Source: Castellaniella sp047971665
Lineage (GTDB): Bacteria; Pseudomonadota; Gammaproteobacteria; Burkholderiales; Burkholderiaceae_B
DNA length: 60,618 bases
Assembly: GCF_047971665.1 (NCBI RefSeq)
Contig: NZ_JBKEAA010000016.1
Location: 1-60,618, forward strand
Reading direction: 5' to 3'
The notes under the pieces were generated by a model, which was given only the letters and a program-made list of their open reading frames with translations, made no database searches and was not told the origin of the DNA. A program made the translations under genes and the position numbers. Positions 44,289 through 53,027 of the stretch are shown in pieces. Numbering within the stretch: the stretch's first letter is position 1; the number at the start of each line of letters is the position of its first letter.

Positions 44289-44618
44289 TCAGGAAAACGG
44301 CACGGGTTCCATCAGGCATTGCAGGGGATGCTGATCGGCATGCGCCAGATGCAGCACGGCATCGACCCGGGTGGCCGCCACATCGCGCGTATAGACGCCA
44401 CAGACGCCGCGCCCCTCGTGATGGACCTGCAACATGATGCGCTCGGCCTCTTCGCCACCCTTGTGAAAGACCCGCTGCAGCACGAGCACCACGAAATCCA
44501 TCGGCGTGTAATCATCGTTCAGCAGCACGACCTGATACATCGGCGGCGGCGCCAGACGCACCGGCACCGCTTCGCGCACCAATTGCTGCTGATTTTGAAT
44601 ATCGCTCGTCATGTGCAT
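44289..44618 (-). CDS. clpS: ClpS, N-end-rule adaptor for ClpAP
   Basis: About 109 residues. The core MYQVVLLNDDYTPMDFVVLV and VHHEGRGVCGVYTRDVAATR identify ClpS. It delivers proteins with N-degrons to ClpA. The ATG at 44618 is used; 44612 is possible and gives two fewer residues. It is divergent from a cold-shock gene, the same neighbour order as cspD-clpS-clpA in E. coli. Confidence 0.95.
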   Translation of the reverse strand: MHMTSDIQNQQQLVREAVPVRLAPPPMYQVVLLNDDYTPMDFVVLVLQRVFHKGGEEAERIMLQVHHEGRGVCGVYTRDVAATRVDAVLHLAHADQHPLQCLMEPVPFS

Positions 44619-44748
44619 CAAAACCTAGTGGTTTCCATAGTTGACTGAATGACACGGAATTCAGCATGATCGTCGTGTCCCTCAGGCCGCCCATCCCGGA
44701 TGGCCGGGGTCCATTCAAACCCCACACTATAGTCGAGAGGCAGTTTGC

Positions 44749-44988
44749 ATGTCGGAATCCATCGAAAACTCCGGAGAGTCACCAAAACTGACGGGCACGG
44801 TCAAGTGGTTCAATGACGCCAAAGGCTTTGGCTTCATTACCCCCGACAACGGGGGCGAAGACCTTTTTGCACATTTTTCATCCATCCAGATGAACGGCTT
44901 CAAGACCCTGAAAGAAGGGCAAAAGGTCGTTTTCGATATCGCGCAGGGTCCGAAAGGCAAACAAGCCCTGAACATCACCGCCGCTTGA
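44749..44988 (+). CDS. Cold-shock domain protein
   Basis: A 79-residue single cold-shock domain with a short acidic N-terminal tail. The RNA-binding motifs KGFGFI (RNP1) and DLFAHF (RNP2) are present. Its position divergent to clpS-clpA resembles E. coli cspD, but the paralogue cannot be told from sequence alone. A strong terminator (45026-45053) lies 37 bases after its stop. Confidence 0.95.
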   Translation: MSESIENSGESPKLTGTVKWFNDAKGFGFITPDNGGEDLFAHFSSIQMNGFKTLKEGQKVVFDIAQGPKGKQALNITAA

Positions 44989-44999
44989 ACCAAGCCTTG

Positions 45000-45461
45000 A
45001 TGTTCAACACCATTTTAACGCGATGCGGGGCCCCGGGCGGGCCCCGTTTTTTTGCCATTTCTTTGCTGTCGGGACTGCTGTGCGGATCTCCGGCCGCCGC
45101 GCAGCCGCCGCTGCCGACCGTGACGCTGGAGGTCGGCGGCCACCCCGTCCAGGCCGAGCACGCCGCCACGCCCGAAGCCCTGCGCGAAGGACTGATGCAC
45201 CGAACTGCGCTGGCGACCGACTCCGGCATGCTGTTCGAACTGGGCGAACCGGACATTCATTGTTTCTGGATGAAGAACACCCTCATCCCGCTGTCCATCG
45301 CCTTCATCGACAGCGACGGGCGCATCGTCGACATCCAGGACATGGCGCCGCAAAATCTGACCCCCCACTGTCCAACGGCCCCCATCACCCGCGCCCTGGA
45401 AATGAACCAGGGCTGGTTTCTGCGCGCCGGCGTGCGGCCGGGTGACCGGGTGACCCGCTGA
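45000..45461 (+). CDS. DUF192 family exported protein
   Basis: About 153 residues; a hydrophobic N-terminus ending SPAAAQ is a likely signal peptide, then a DUF192 domain with LMHRTAL, GMLFELGEP and CFWMKNTLIPLSIAFID. Function unknown. The ATG at 45000 puts the cold-shock terminator inside the first 18 codons; a TTG at 45063 after the terminator is the alternative. Neither has a good ribosome site. Confidence 0.82.
   Translation: MFNTILTRCGAPGGPRFFAISLLSGLLCGSPAAAQPPLPTVTLEVGGHPVQAEHAATPEALREGLMHRTALATDSGMLFELGEPDIHCFWMKNTLIPLSIAFIDSDGRIVDIQDMAPQNLTPHCPTAPITRALEMNQGWFLRAGVRPGDRVTR
45026..45053 (+). terminator. Rho-independent terminator of the cold-shock gene, within the DUF192 frame
   Basis: CGGGGCCC (45026-45033) pairs perfectly with 45039-45046 around loop CGGGC, followed by seven T (45047-45053). 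It is placed to end the cold-shock transcript, yet it lies downstream of the ATG of the next gene. Confidence 0.9.
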
Positions 45462-45488
45462 GGCCGAGACGGCCTTCCGGCCGGGCGC

Positions 45489-46739
45489 TCAAGATGCCGC
45501 GTTCTCCTGCTTCGCGAGATCGGGCTGCTTGCGTCCGGCCATCAGGGCCAGCGCGACAAAAGCCAGGACCAGCGGCGCAAAGGACACCCACAAGACCATG
45601 TCCCAGCCATAGGCGGAAAGCAGCCCGCCGGACGAGAATGAGCCGATCGCCATCAGGCCGAACACGATGAAGTCGTTGAGCGACTGCACCCGCGTCTTTT
45701 CTTCGGGTCGATGGCATTCGAGCACTAGCGCGGACGCCCCCAGAAACCCGAAATTCCACCCCAGGCCCAGCAGGATCAGCGTCGCCCAGAAATGCGACAC
45801 ATCGACCCCGCCCAGCCCGATCGCGGCCGACAGGCCGATCAGCAGCAGGCCCGCCGTCACCACGCGCCCGGCGCCCCAGCGCGTGATCAGGCTACCGGTG
45901 AAGAAACTGGGGCCGTACATGGCGATCACATGCCATTGCAGCCCCCAGTTGGCCGATACCTGGGAATGTCCCGACAGATGCATCGCCAGCGGCGCGGCCG
46001 TCATCAGGAAATTCATCAGCAGATAGGACACTGCGCCGCAGGTCGCTGCGGCGATGAAACGCGGCTGGCGCGCAATCTGCCCCAGAGGCCTGCCGCCCTC
46101 GATATCCCGCGCAGTGGGCAGAGGCAGCTTCACCCTCAGCAGGATGAACGCGCACAGCACCGCCACGATCGCCTGGAAGAGATAGGTCGCCGCGAACCGA
46201 TGGGGGGACCACAGATCCATCGTGTACGTGACCAGTTGCGGCCCCACGATGCCAGCAGCCACGCCGCCGGCCATGACCAGCGACAGCGCGCGGGCGCGAC
46301 GGCCGGGCGCGACCCCGTCGGCGGCCGCGAACCGGAACGACAGCACGACAGCCGCATAGCCGCCACCGAAAAACGTCGCCAGGCAGAACAACCAGAACCA
46401 GCCCAGCAGGACGGCGCCCATGGCCAGCACACCGGTCAGCGCGCCGGCGCCCGTGCCGGCCAGAAAGGCCGCGCGTCGGCCATGCCGGCGGGCGATGGCG
46501 CCCGCGGGAAGAATGCAGGCCGCCATGCCCACGACGAAGATCGAAATCGGCAGCGTCGCCAATACAGGAGAAGGCGCCAGCTGATCGCCTACGATGGCCC
46601 CGGTGGCATAGACCACCACCGCATTGGCCCCGGCCAGCGCCTGCGCAATGGAAAGCCGCCAGATGTTTTCGCTCTGGACCTTTTCGGGCAGCAGATCGGA
46701 AGAATCGATCACGGCTGCTGCGGCACTGTCTTGCGTCAT
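45489..46739 (-). CDS. MFS-family transporter
   Basis: A 416-residue protein with about 12 hydrophobic segments, and a cytoplasmic loop with RRHGRRAAFLAG between segments 2 and 3, the MFS signature position. Substrate unknown; probably a drug or metabolite exporter. It lies downstream of sodB on the same strand, but about 117 bases separate them. Confidence 0.88.
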   Translation of the reverse strand: MTQDSAAAAVIDSSDLLPEKVQSENIWRLSIAQALAGANAVVVYATGAIVGDQLAPSPVLATLPISIFVVGMAACILPAGAIARRHGRRAAFLAGTGAGALTGVLAMGAVLLGWFWLFCLATFFGGGYAAVVLSFRFAAADGVAPGRRARALSLVMAGGVAAGIVGPQLVTYTMDLWSPHRFAATYLFQAIVAVLCAFILLRVKLPLPTARDIEGGRPLGQIARQPRFIAAATCGAVSYLLMNFLMTAAPLAMHLSGHSQVSANWGLQWHVIAMYGPSFFTGSLITRWGAGRVVTAGLLLIGLSAAIGLGGVDVSHFWATLILLGLGWNFGFLGASALVLECHRPEEKTRVQSLNDFIVFGLMAIGSFSSGGLLSAYGWDMVLWVSFAPLVLAFVALALMAGRKQPDLAKQENAAS

Positions 46740-46821
46740 GTTTTCCTTGCCCTTGAAAAAACGGCGAATGCATCACTGCATCCGCCGCGCTCGCGAGTCG
46801 GAACCTCGCACGAACCGTTGT

Positions 46822-46850
46822 CCGGGGCGCGGCACAGGGCCGCATCCCGG
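46822..46850. terminator. Hairpin downstream of sodB
   Basis: CCGGG..GCGGC at 46822-46833 pairs with GCCGC..CCCGG ending near 46850, with a small internal loop. It is just past the sodB stop on the minus strand. No T-tract. Positions are approximate. Confidence 0.5.
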
Positions 46851-46856
46851 GCCGGA

Positions 46857-47435
46857 TCAGGCCAGATTGGCCGCCGCAAAATCCCAGTTCACCAGATTCC
46901 AGAAATTTTCCAGGTACTTGGGACGGGCATTGCGATAATCGATATAGTAGGCATGTTCCCACACATCACAGGTCAGCAGCGCCTTGTCGTCCGTATTGAC
47001 GACCGTCCCGGCATTGCTGGTGTTGACGATATCCAGGCTGCCGTCGCTTTTCTTGACCAGCCAGGTCCAGCCGGAACCGAAATTGCCCGCCGCGGATTGG
47101 GTAAAGGCGGCCTTGAAGGCGTCGACGCTGCCCCATTTGGCCTCGATGGCCTGGCGCAACGCGCCGGCGGGTTCGCCGCCCCCCTTGGGAGACAGGCTGT
47201 TCCAGTAGAACGTGTGGTTCCAGACCTGGGCCGCGTTGTTGAACACGCCGCCGCTGGATTTGCGGATCACGTCTTCCAGACTCAGGGAGGCCATCTCGGT
47301 GCCTTCGAGCGCCTTGTTCAGGTTCGTCACATAGGCCTGATGGTGCTTGCCGTAGTGATATTCCAGTGTTTCCTGAGAGATGTGGGGAGCCAGTGCGTCC
47401 ATCGCATAGGGCAGCGGCGGCAGGGTAAAAGCCAT
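46857..47435 (-). CDS. sodB: Iron superoxide dismutase
   Basis: A 192-residue Fe-type SOD. Metal ligands are present: His in HYGKHHQAY, His in NAAQVWNHTFYW, and Asp/His in DVWEHAYYIDY. AAGNFGSGW is typical of the iron form. The gene starts 10 bases after xseA, and its ribosome site GAAGGAA overlaps the xseA stop. Confidence 0.96.
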   Translation of the reverse strand: MAFTLPPLPYAMDALAPHISQETLEYHYGKHHQAYVTNLNKALEGTEMASLSLEDVIRKSSGGVFNNAAQVWNHTFYWNSLSPKGGGEPAGALRQAIEAKWGSVDAFKAAFTQSAAGNFGSGWTWLVKKSDGSLDIVNTSNAGTVVNTDDKALLTCDVWEHAYYIDYRNARPKYLENFWNLVNWDFAAANLA

Positions 47436-47445
47436 GACAGTTCCT

Positions 47446-48747
47446 TCATAAAAAATCGGTTCGAGTCACCTCGGCCTGGGCACGCCCCTGACCGAACTCG
47501 ATCTCGACGGTCTCATTCAAGTTTAAGTCTAACGCATTTTTGACGAGGCTCCCGTCGGCCCGGCGCACCAGGGCGTAACCGCGCCCCAGGACCCGGTGCG
47601 GATCCAGCGCGTCCAGGGCGGCCAGCACCGCATCCAGCCGCCCATGCCGCCGTTGCAACAGGCCATTCAGGCGCGCGGCCACCCGTTCGAGCGCCGCCTG
47701 CGGGCGCTGGCCACGTTCCTGCAACACCCCCGTCAGGCCGGCCTGCAAGCGGCGGACGGCAAACGCCAGGCGCTGACGCCGCAGTTGCAGCCGCTGCGCG
47801 GGCGACACACATTGAGCGCAAGCCCGGTCCAGCCGGATCGCGGCATGTTCCAGGCGCCGCTGCTGTCCCCGTGCCAGCAGGACACGCGCGGCCTGCAGCC
47901 GCCCGAGGGTCTGGCTCCGGTCCTCGCAGCACAATTCCGCCGCCGCTGTCGGCGTCGGCGCGCGCAGATCGGCAACAAAATCAGCAATGGAGAAATCGGT
48001 CTCGTGACCGACGCCGCTGATGACGGGAATCGGGCTGGCGGCGATGCGGCGCGCCAGCATCTCGTCATTGAAACACCACAGGTCCTCCAGACTGCCGCCG
48101 CCCCGCACCAACAGCAGCGTATCGACCTCGGCGCGCTCGACGGCCCGCGCCAGCGCGGCGCACAGCTGCAGGGCGGCATCGCGCCCCTGGACCTGCGCCG
48201 GATAGACGATGATCCGCACATGGGGCGCCCGTCGCGCCATGACCGACAACACATCGCGCAACGCAGCCGCCGACAATGAAGTCACGACCCCCACCGCCCC
48301 GGGAAACGCCGCCAGCGCGCGCCGCCGGTCCGGGTCGATCAGCCCCTCGTCGGTGAGCCGGTCGCGCAGGCGCAGGAACGCCTCATGCAGGTCTCCCCGG
48401 CCCGCCTGACGCAGCGATTCGACCTGCACCTGGTAATCACCCCGGGGCTCATAGAGCGAAACCTGGACCCTGAACTCGTAGCGCCCCCCCGCTTCGGGCA
48501 CGAATCCTACCGCCTGGGCGCGCGCCCTGAACATCACGGCGCGCACCGCCGCAGTCTCGTCCTTGATGGAAAAATACCAGTGACCGGACGCGGCCCTCGT
48601 GAAATTCGAAATCTCACCCGCCACCCAGAGGCGCGGCACCTCCGCTTCCAGCAGGCGCGCCACCCGGCGGTTGAGTTGCGACACGCTCAGGACAGCATCG
48701 TCCCCCGGAGAACCGCTCTCCTCAAGCCTTGAAGCAGAAAAACGCAT
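47446..48747 (-). CDS. xseA: Exodeoxyribonuclease VII large subunit
   Basis: A 433-residue protein with N-terminal OB fold (LWVAGEISNFTRAASGHWYF) and catalytic region with GVVTSLSAAALRDVL, VRGGGSLEDLWCFNDE and PVISGVGHETDF. With XseB it degrades single-stranded DNA. The small subunit gene is not in this window. A DnaA-box-like word lies 7 bases upstream of the start. Confidence 0.96.
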   Translation of the reverse strand: MRFSASRLEESGSPGDDAVLSVSQLNRRVARLLEAEVPRLWVAGEISNFTRAASGHWYFSIKDETAAVRAVMFRARAQAVGFVPEAGGRYEFRVQVSLYEPRGDYQVQVESLRQAGRGDLHEAFLRLRDRLTDEGLIDPDRRRALAAFPGAVGVVTSLSAAALRDVLSVMARRAPHVRIIVYPAQVQGRDAALQLCAALARAVERAEVDTLLLVRGGGSLEDLWCFNDEMLARRIAASPIPVISGVGHETDFSIADFVADLRAPTPTAAAELCCEDRSQTLGRLQAARVLLARGQQRRLEHAAIRLDRACAQCVSPAQRLQLRRQRLAFAVRRLQAGLTGVLQERGQRPQAALERVAARLNGLLQRRHGRLDAVLAALDALDPHRVLGRGYALVRRADGSLVKNALDLNLNETVEIEFGQGRAQAEVTRTDFL

Positions 48748-48753
48748 TGAAAC

Positions 48754-48974
48754 CTATCCACAGAAAGCCCTGATTTGTCAAACAGCCCTGTTTACGGGCT
48801 CATCAGGGGACGTCATCAAAATCCACTTCAAAAAGCCAATATAAGTCATTGATTTTTAATTCATTAGAAATCCAGTCCCGGGTGTGCAAAAAATAACCAA
48901 TCCAGTACGAAGGGCCATGAATCATGCGCGTTCGCCTTCTTGTGCACAGAATTATCCACAGAATCTGTGGATAC
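48754..48974. promoter_or_regulatory. DnaA-box cluster between xseA and exbB
   Basis: TTATCCACA, the perfect DnaA consensus, is at 48952-48960. TGTGGATAC, the reverse of a one-mismatch box, is at 48966-48974. The two make a perfect 9-bp inverted repeat TATCCACAG-AAT-CTGTGGATA (48953-48973). A third, CTATCCACA (one mismatch), is at 48754-48762 next to the xseA start. An AT-rich patch (48836-48880) lies between. No other gene is seen in this 317-base gap. Confidence 0.65.
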
Positions 48975-49064
48975 CGGCGGGAAAGCCGCGCCCTGATTCA
49001 CGCTCAGGCCTTAGAATACGCATTGACGCCGATTTCCGGCACCCAAACTGCAAGGATCAGGACT

Positions 49065-49673
49065 TTGTTGGACATCATTCAAACGGCAGGCTGGCCGATC
49101 TGGCTGCTCATCGCCACCTCGGTCATCACCCTGGCCATCATCATAGAACGATTCCTGGCCCTGCGCGCCCGCCTGATCATGCCGCCCGGCCTGCCCGAAC
49201 AAGTCCTCGAACTGGTGCGCCGGCAGCAGGACGAGCCCGACACGGTCCTGCGCCTGGCGCGCGGCAGCCCCCTGGGCCGCATCCTGGCCGAAATCGCCGC
49301 TCACCGTCACCAGGATGATGCCTGGAGACTGGCTGCCGTCGAAGCCGTCGGCCGCGATGTCTCCTGGCGGCTGAACCGCTACCTGCCCGCCCTGGCGACC
49401 ATTTCCGTGATCGCGCCGCTGCTGGGCCTGTTCGGCACCATCGTGGGCATGATCGAAATCTTCGGCGCCTACGATCCGTCCGGCGGTGATCCGGCGCAAC
49501 TGGCCCGGGGGATTTCGATCGCCCTGTACAACACGGGGTTCGGCATCCTGATCGCCATCCCCGCGCTGGCCTTTCATCGCTATTTCCGCTCCCGCGTCGA
49601 GTACTTCCTGCATACCATGGAACGCGAGGCCGAGACCCTGAACCGCCTGATCAGCCGGCGCGCCGCTCCATGA
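49065..49673 (+). CDS. exbB: ExbB/TolQ/MotA-type proton channel
   Basis: A 202-residue membrane protein with three hydrophobic segments. TTG at 49065 (or 49068) is chosen because the protein then begins LDIIQTAGWPIWLLIATSVI and AAGGA lies upstream. APLLGLFGTIVGMI in the third segment region is the family signature. With ExbD it converts proton flow into mechanical work for a TonB-like partner. No tonB is nearby. Confidence 0.88.
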   Translation: MLDIIQTAGWPIWLLIATSVITLAIIIERFLALRARLIMPPGLPEQVLELVRRQQDEPDTVLRLARGSPLGRILAEIAAHRHQDDAWRLAAVEAVGRDVSWRLNRYLPALATISVIAPLLGLFGTIVGMIEIFGAYDPSGGDPAQLARGISIALYNTGFGILIAIPALAFHRYFRSRVEYFLHTMEREAETLNRLISRRAAP

Positions 49674-50083
49674 ATTTCCACCACCATCGCGCCCACGACG
49701 AGCCCGAGATCAACCTGATCCCGCTGATCGACGTCTTGCTGGTGATCCTGATTTTCCTGGCGGCCTCGACCTCGTTCACCCGTCACCGTCAGTTGCAGAT
49801 CGCCCTGCCCCAGGCCCAGGCCGAAGCGCCCGATTCCTCGCCTTTCGTCGAACTGTCGATCAGCCGCGATGGCCTCTACGCACTGGACGGCCACTATGTC
49901 GACGCCGCAGACGATGCGACCCTGGCCGACAGTCTGCGTCAAGCAGCCTCGGACCGTCCCGACATCGCCCTGCGCATCGACGCTGACGGACAGGCCTCGC
50001 ATGCCGCCGTGGTCCGCGCGCTGGAAGCCGCCCGCCTGGCCCACATCGGCCGGGTGCATTTCCTGACCCAGGCCCGTCCGTGA
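49670..50083 (+). CDS. exbD: ExbD/TolR family protein
   Basis: A 137-residue protein with one membrane helix (about 20-38). The helix start INLIPLIDVLLVILIFLA contains the conserved Asp of ExbD/TolR. The periplasmic domain follows. It overlaps exbB (ATGA) and lpxK (GTGA) by four bases each. Confidence 0.93.
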   Translation: MNFHHHRAHDEPEINLIPLIDVLLVILIFLAASTSFTRHRQLQIALPQAQAEAPDSSPFVELSISRDGLYALDGHYVDAADDATLADSLRQAASDRPDIALRIDADGQASHAAVVRALEAARLAHIGRVHFLTQARP

Positions 50084-51204
50084 GCGCCACGGATCATCCC
50101 GACCGCGAACACCGAAAGACGCCGCCCGACGCGCATCCCGTCCGCCGCCGGATCGAAGACTGCCTGCTGGCGGCCTGGCGCCACCGTGGCGGCCTGAGCA
50201 CCCTGCTGCTGCCCCTGTCCTGGCTCTATGGCGGACTGTCGGCCCGGCGGCTGCGATCCCGGGCCCGCCGGGCCTGGCAAGCGCCGGTGCCGGTCGTGGT
50301 CGTCGGCAACATCCTGATCGGCGGCACCGGCAAGACCCCGGTCACCGTGGCCGTCTGCCAGGCGCTGAAGGCCCGCGGCTGGCATCCCGGCATCATCAGC
50401 CGGGGCTATGGCGCCGACATCGGGCCCCAGCCCCGGCTGAGCGACCAGGGCGGCGAGGCCAGCCACCTGGGCGACGAGCCCGCCCTGATCCACGCCGTGA
50501 CCGGCGCGCCTGTCGCGGTCCACCCCCGGCGCGCCCTGGCGGCCTGCACCTTGCTGTCCGCCCACCCGGACGTGAACGTCCTCATCGCCGACGATGGCCT
50601 GCAACACACCGCGCTGGCCAGAGACCTGGAAATCATCGTCCAGGACGGCCGCGGCATCGGCAATGGCCGCCTGCTGCCGGCGGGGCCCCTGCGCGAACCC
50701 CCTGTCCGCCTGGATCGTGCCGACTGGCTCGTCACCCACCTGGCGACCGATGAGCCCCCGCCATCAACGCCTGCCAGCGCCACCACCGGCGGGCCACGCG
50801 AGATCGTCATGCGCCTGCAACCCGAGCGCATCACACATCTGGCCAGTCGCCGCGACCTGCCCTGGACGACCTGGCGCAGCGAACAGGCCGCCGCCCCCTG
50901 CAGCGCGGCGGCGGGCATCGGCCGTCCCGAGCGTTTCTTCGCCATGCTGCGTGCCGCTGGCGTGACCCTGGTCCGTACCCTGCGTATCCCCGATCACCAG
51001 GCAATTCCGGCGGAAGCGCTGCGGGACCTGCCCGGCGGCCCGGTCCTGATCACCCCCAAGGATGCCGTGAAATGCACGGTTCCGTACGATCCGCGGCTGT
51101 GGGCCGTGAGCGCGGCGCCGGTCTTTTCCGATCCGGGATGGCTGGACGCGCTCGATCAGCGCCTGCGAGCCGTCGCCGCCCGCCGTCCACCCCGTCACGC
51201 CTAG
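50080..51204 (+). CDS. lpxK: Tetraacyldisaccharide 4'-kinase
   Basis: A 374-residue inner-membrane kinase that phosphorylates the lipid A precursor. GNILIGGTGKTPVTVAVC holds the P-loop. ISRGYG and DDGLQHTALARDLEI are also typical. GTG start overlapping exbD. Length is slightly longer than the E. coli form because of an extended N-terminus. Confidence 0.95.
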   Translation: MSATDHPDREHRKTPPDAHPVRRRIEDCLLAAWRHRGGLSTLLLPLSWLYGGLSARRLRSRARRAWQAPVPVVVVGNILIGGTGKTPVTVAVCQALKARGWHPGIISRGYGADIGPQPRLSDQGGEASHLGDEPALIHAVTGAPVAVHPRRALAACTLLSAHPDVNVLIADDGLQHTALARDLEIIVQDGRGIGNGRLLPAGPLREPPVRLDRADWLVTHLATDEPPPSTPASATTGGPREIVMRLQPERITHLASRRDLPWTTWRSEQAAAPCSAAAGIGRPERFFAMLRAAGVTLVRTLRIPDHQAIPAEALRDLPGGPVLITPKDAVKCTVPYDPRLWAVSAAPVFSDPGWLDALDQRLRAVAARRPPRHA

Positions 51205-51300
51205 AGCCAACTCCGCGCGCGGCATGGCAACCAGCCGCACAAGGACAGCGTCAGGCATTACACTTGATGCTCCGTTTTCTTTTCCGGACCCTGCCCGCCC

Positions 51301-51486
51301 ATGGAAACCCGCCTGCTGCAGATCCTCGCCTGCCCCCTCTGCAAGAGCGCACTGCGCCACGACCGCGACCGCCAGGAACTGATCTGCGCCGCCGACCGCC
51401 TGGCCTACCCCATCCGTGACGGCGTGCCCATCATGCTGCCCTCGGAGGCCCGCTCACTGGACACGGCCCCGGCGCCCGCCGCATGA
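51301..51486 (+). CDS. Trm112 family protein (YcaR-like)
   Basis: A 61-residue protein, ETRLLQILACPLCKSALRHD then ICAADRLAYPIRDGVPIML, matching the Trm112/YcaR domain. It keeps the first CXXC; the second metal pair is reduced to one Cys. Its place between lpxK and kdsB is the same as in E. coli. Function unknown. kdsB starts inside its stop. Confidence 0.92.
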   Translation: METRLLQILACPLCKSALRHDRDRQELICAADRLAYPIRDGVPIMLPSEARSLDTAPAPAA

Positions 51487-52262
51487 CTTTCATCGTCGTC
51501 ATCCCTGCGCGCGCCGCCTCGACCCGCCTGCCCGGCAAGCCGCTGCTCGACCTGGGCGGCCTGCCGATGGTGGTGCGGACCGCGCAGCAGGCCGCCCGCT
51601 CGGCCGCGAGCCGGGTTCTGATCGCCACCGACCACGCCGATATCGCCCGGGCGGCGGCCCATCACGGCATCGAAGTCCTGATGACCCGCCCGGACCACCC
51701 GACCGGCACCGACCGTCTGGCCGAAGTCGCCACGACGCTGGCGCTGGACGACGAGGCCATCGTGGTCAACGTCCAGGGCGACGAACCGTTGATCGATCCC
51801 GCCCTGATCGACGCCGTGGCGACCCTGCTGGCGCAACATCCCGACGCAGCCATCGCCACCTGCGCGGCGCCGATCCTCGATGCCGAGACTCTGTTTGACC
51901 CGAACGCGGTCAAAGTCGTCTGCGGCGCTCAGGATCGCGCCCTGTATTTTTCCCGTGCCCCGATTCCCTGGGCCCGCGATGCACTGGCCGACGGCCGGCA
52001 GCGCCTGGCGCCCGGCCTGCCCGCCTGGCTCCATATCGGCCTGTATGCCTACCGCGCCGGGTTCCTGCGGCAATTCCCCGAACTGCCGCCGGGTCGGCTC
52101 GAGCGCGTCGAGTCCCTGGAACAACTGCGCGCCCTGGAGCAAGGTTTTCCCATTCTGGTCCATGCCGCCGGCGCGGTGCCGGCGCGGGGCGTGGATACGC
52201 CTGAGGACCTGGCCCGGGTGCGCGCCCTGTTCGACGACGGCCCGCCTTCCCCGCCGGTCTGA
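51483..52262 (+). CDS. kdsB: 3-deoxy-manno-octulosonate cytidylyltransferase
   Basis: A 259-residue enzyme making CMP-KDO for lipopolysaccharide. Motifs: VVIPARAASTRLPGKPL, DHPTGTDRLAEV and VNVQGDEPLI, all in the nucleotide-binding half. It overlaps the Trm112 gene by four bases. The N-terminus is standard. Confidence 0.96.
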   Translation: MTFIVVIPARAASTRLPGKPLLDLGGLPMVVRTAQQAARSAASRVLIATDHADIARAAAHHGIEVLMTRPDHPTGTDRLAEVATTLALDDEAIVVNVQGDEPLIDPALIDAVATLLAQHPDAAIATCAAPILDAETLFDPNAVKVVCGAQDRALYFSRAPIPWARDALADGRQRLAPGLPAWLHIGLYAYRAGFLRQFPELPPGRLERVESLEQLRALEQGFPILVHAAGAVPARGVDTPEDLARVRALFDDGPPSPPV

Positions 52263-52340
52263 TGCCTGCAGGAATTGCTGCGTTGCGGCATAATCGGAAA
52301 AATTTCAAAAAATAGTTATCGCGATTGATCGGAGGAAATC

Positions 52341-53009
52341 ATGCGTTTGATTCTGCTCGGCCCCCCCGGGGCGGGAAAAGGCACTCAGGCGGCCTACATC
52401 ACCGAAGCATTCAACATCCCGCAGATTTCAACCGGCGACATGCTGCGCGCAGCGGTCAAGGCGCAGACCCCGCTGGGGCTGGAAGCCAAGAAAATCATGG
52501 ATAGCGGCGGCCTCGTCTCCGACGACATCATCATCGGCCTGGTCCGCGACCGTCTGCAGCTTCCCGATTGCAAGACAGGTTACCTGTTCGACGGCTTCCC
52601 GCGCACCATTCCCCAGGCCGACGCCCTCAAGAACGCCCACGTGGCGCTCGACTATGTGATCGAAATCGCTGTTCCCGAAGAAAGCATCATCGAGCGCATG
52701 AGCGGCCGGCGCGTGCACGTGGCCAGTGGCCGGACCTACCATCTCAAGTTCAATCCGCCCAAGCGCGAAGGTCTGGACGACGAAACCGGCGAGCCCCTGA
52801 TCCAGCGTGACGACGACCGCGAAGAAACCGTGCGGCACCGCCTGTCGGTCTACCGTGACCAGACCCGTCCGCTGGTGGACTACTATTCCAGCTGGGCCGC
52901 CGAGGGGGCTGCCGAAGCCCCCCGCTACGCACAGATTTCGGGCGTCGGCTCGGTCGACGAAATCCGTGAGCGCATTCTCGGCATCCTGCGCGCGCATCAC
53001 GCCTCCTGA
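52341..53009 (+). CDS. adk: Adenylate kinase
   Basis: A 222-residue enzyme; GPPGAGKGTQA P-loop at the start, ISTGDMLRAA, and FDGFPRTIPQAD. The LID region contains GRTYHLKFNPPK without zinc cysteines. GGAGGA precedes the ATG. It interconverts ATP, ADP and AMP. Confidence 0.98.
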   Translation: MRLILLGPPGAGKGTQAAYITEAFNIPQISTGDMLRAAVKAQTPLGLEAKKIMDSGGLVSDDIIIGLVRDRLQLPDCKTGYLFDGFPRTIPQADALKNAHVALDYVIEIAVPEESIIERMSGRRVHVASGRTYHLKFNPPKREGLDDETGEPLIQRDDDREETVRHRLSVYRDQTRPLVDYYSSWAAEGAAEAPRYAQISGVGSVDEIRERILGILRAHHAS

Positions 53010-53027
53010 CCCTTACCGGACCTTGTC

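Noticed and set aside
48754..48974. DnaA boxes and AT-rich patch as a chromosomal origin
   Set aside because: Only three boxes, no dnaA, dnaN, rpmH or gidA nearby, and no long unwinding region.
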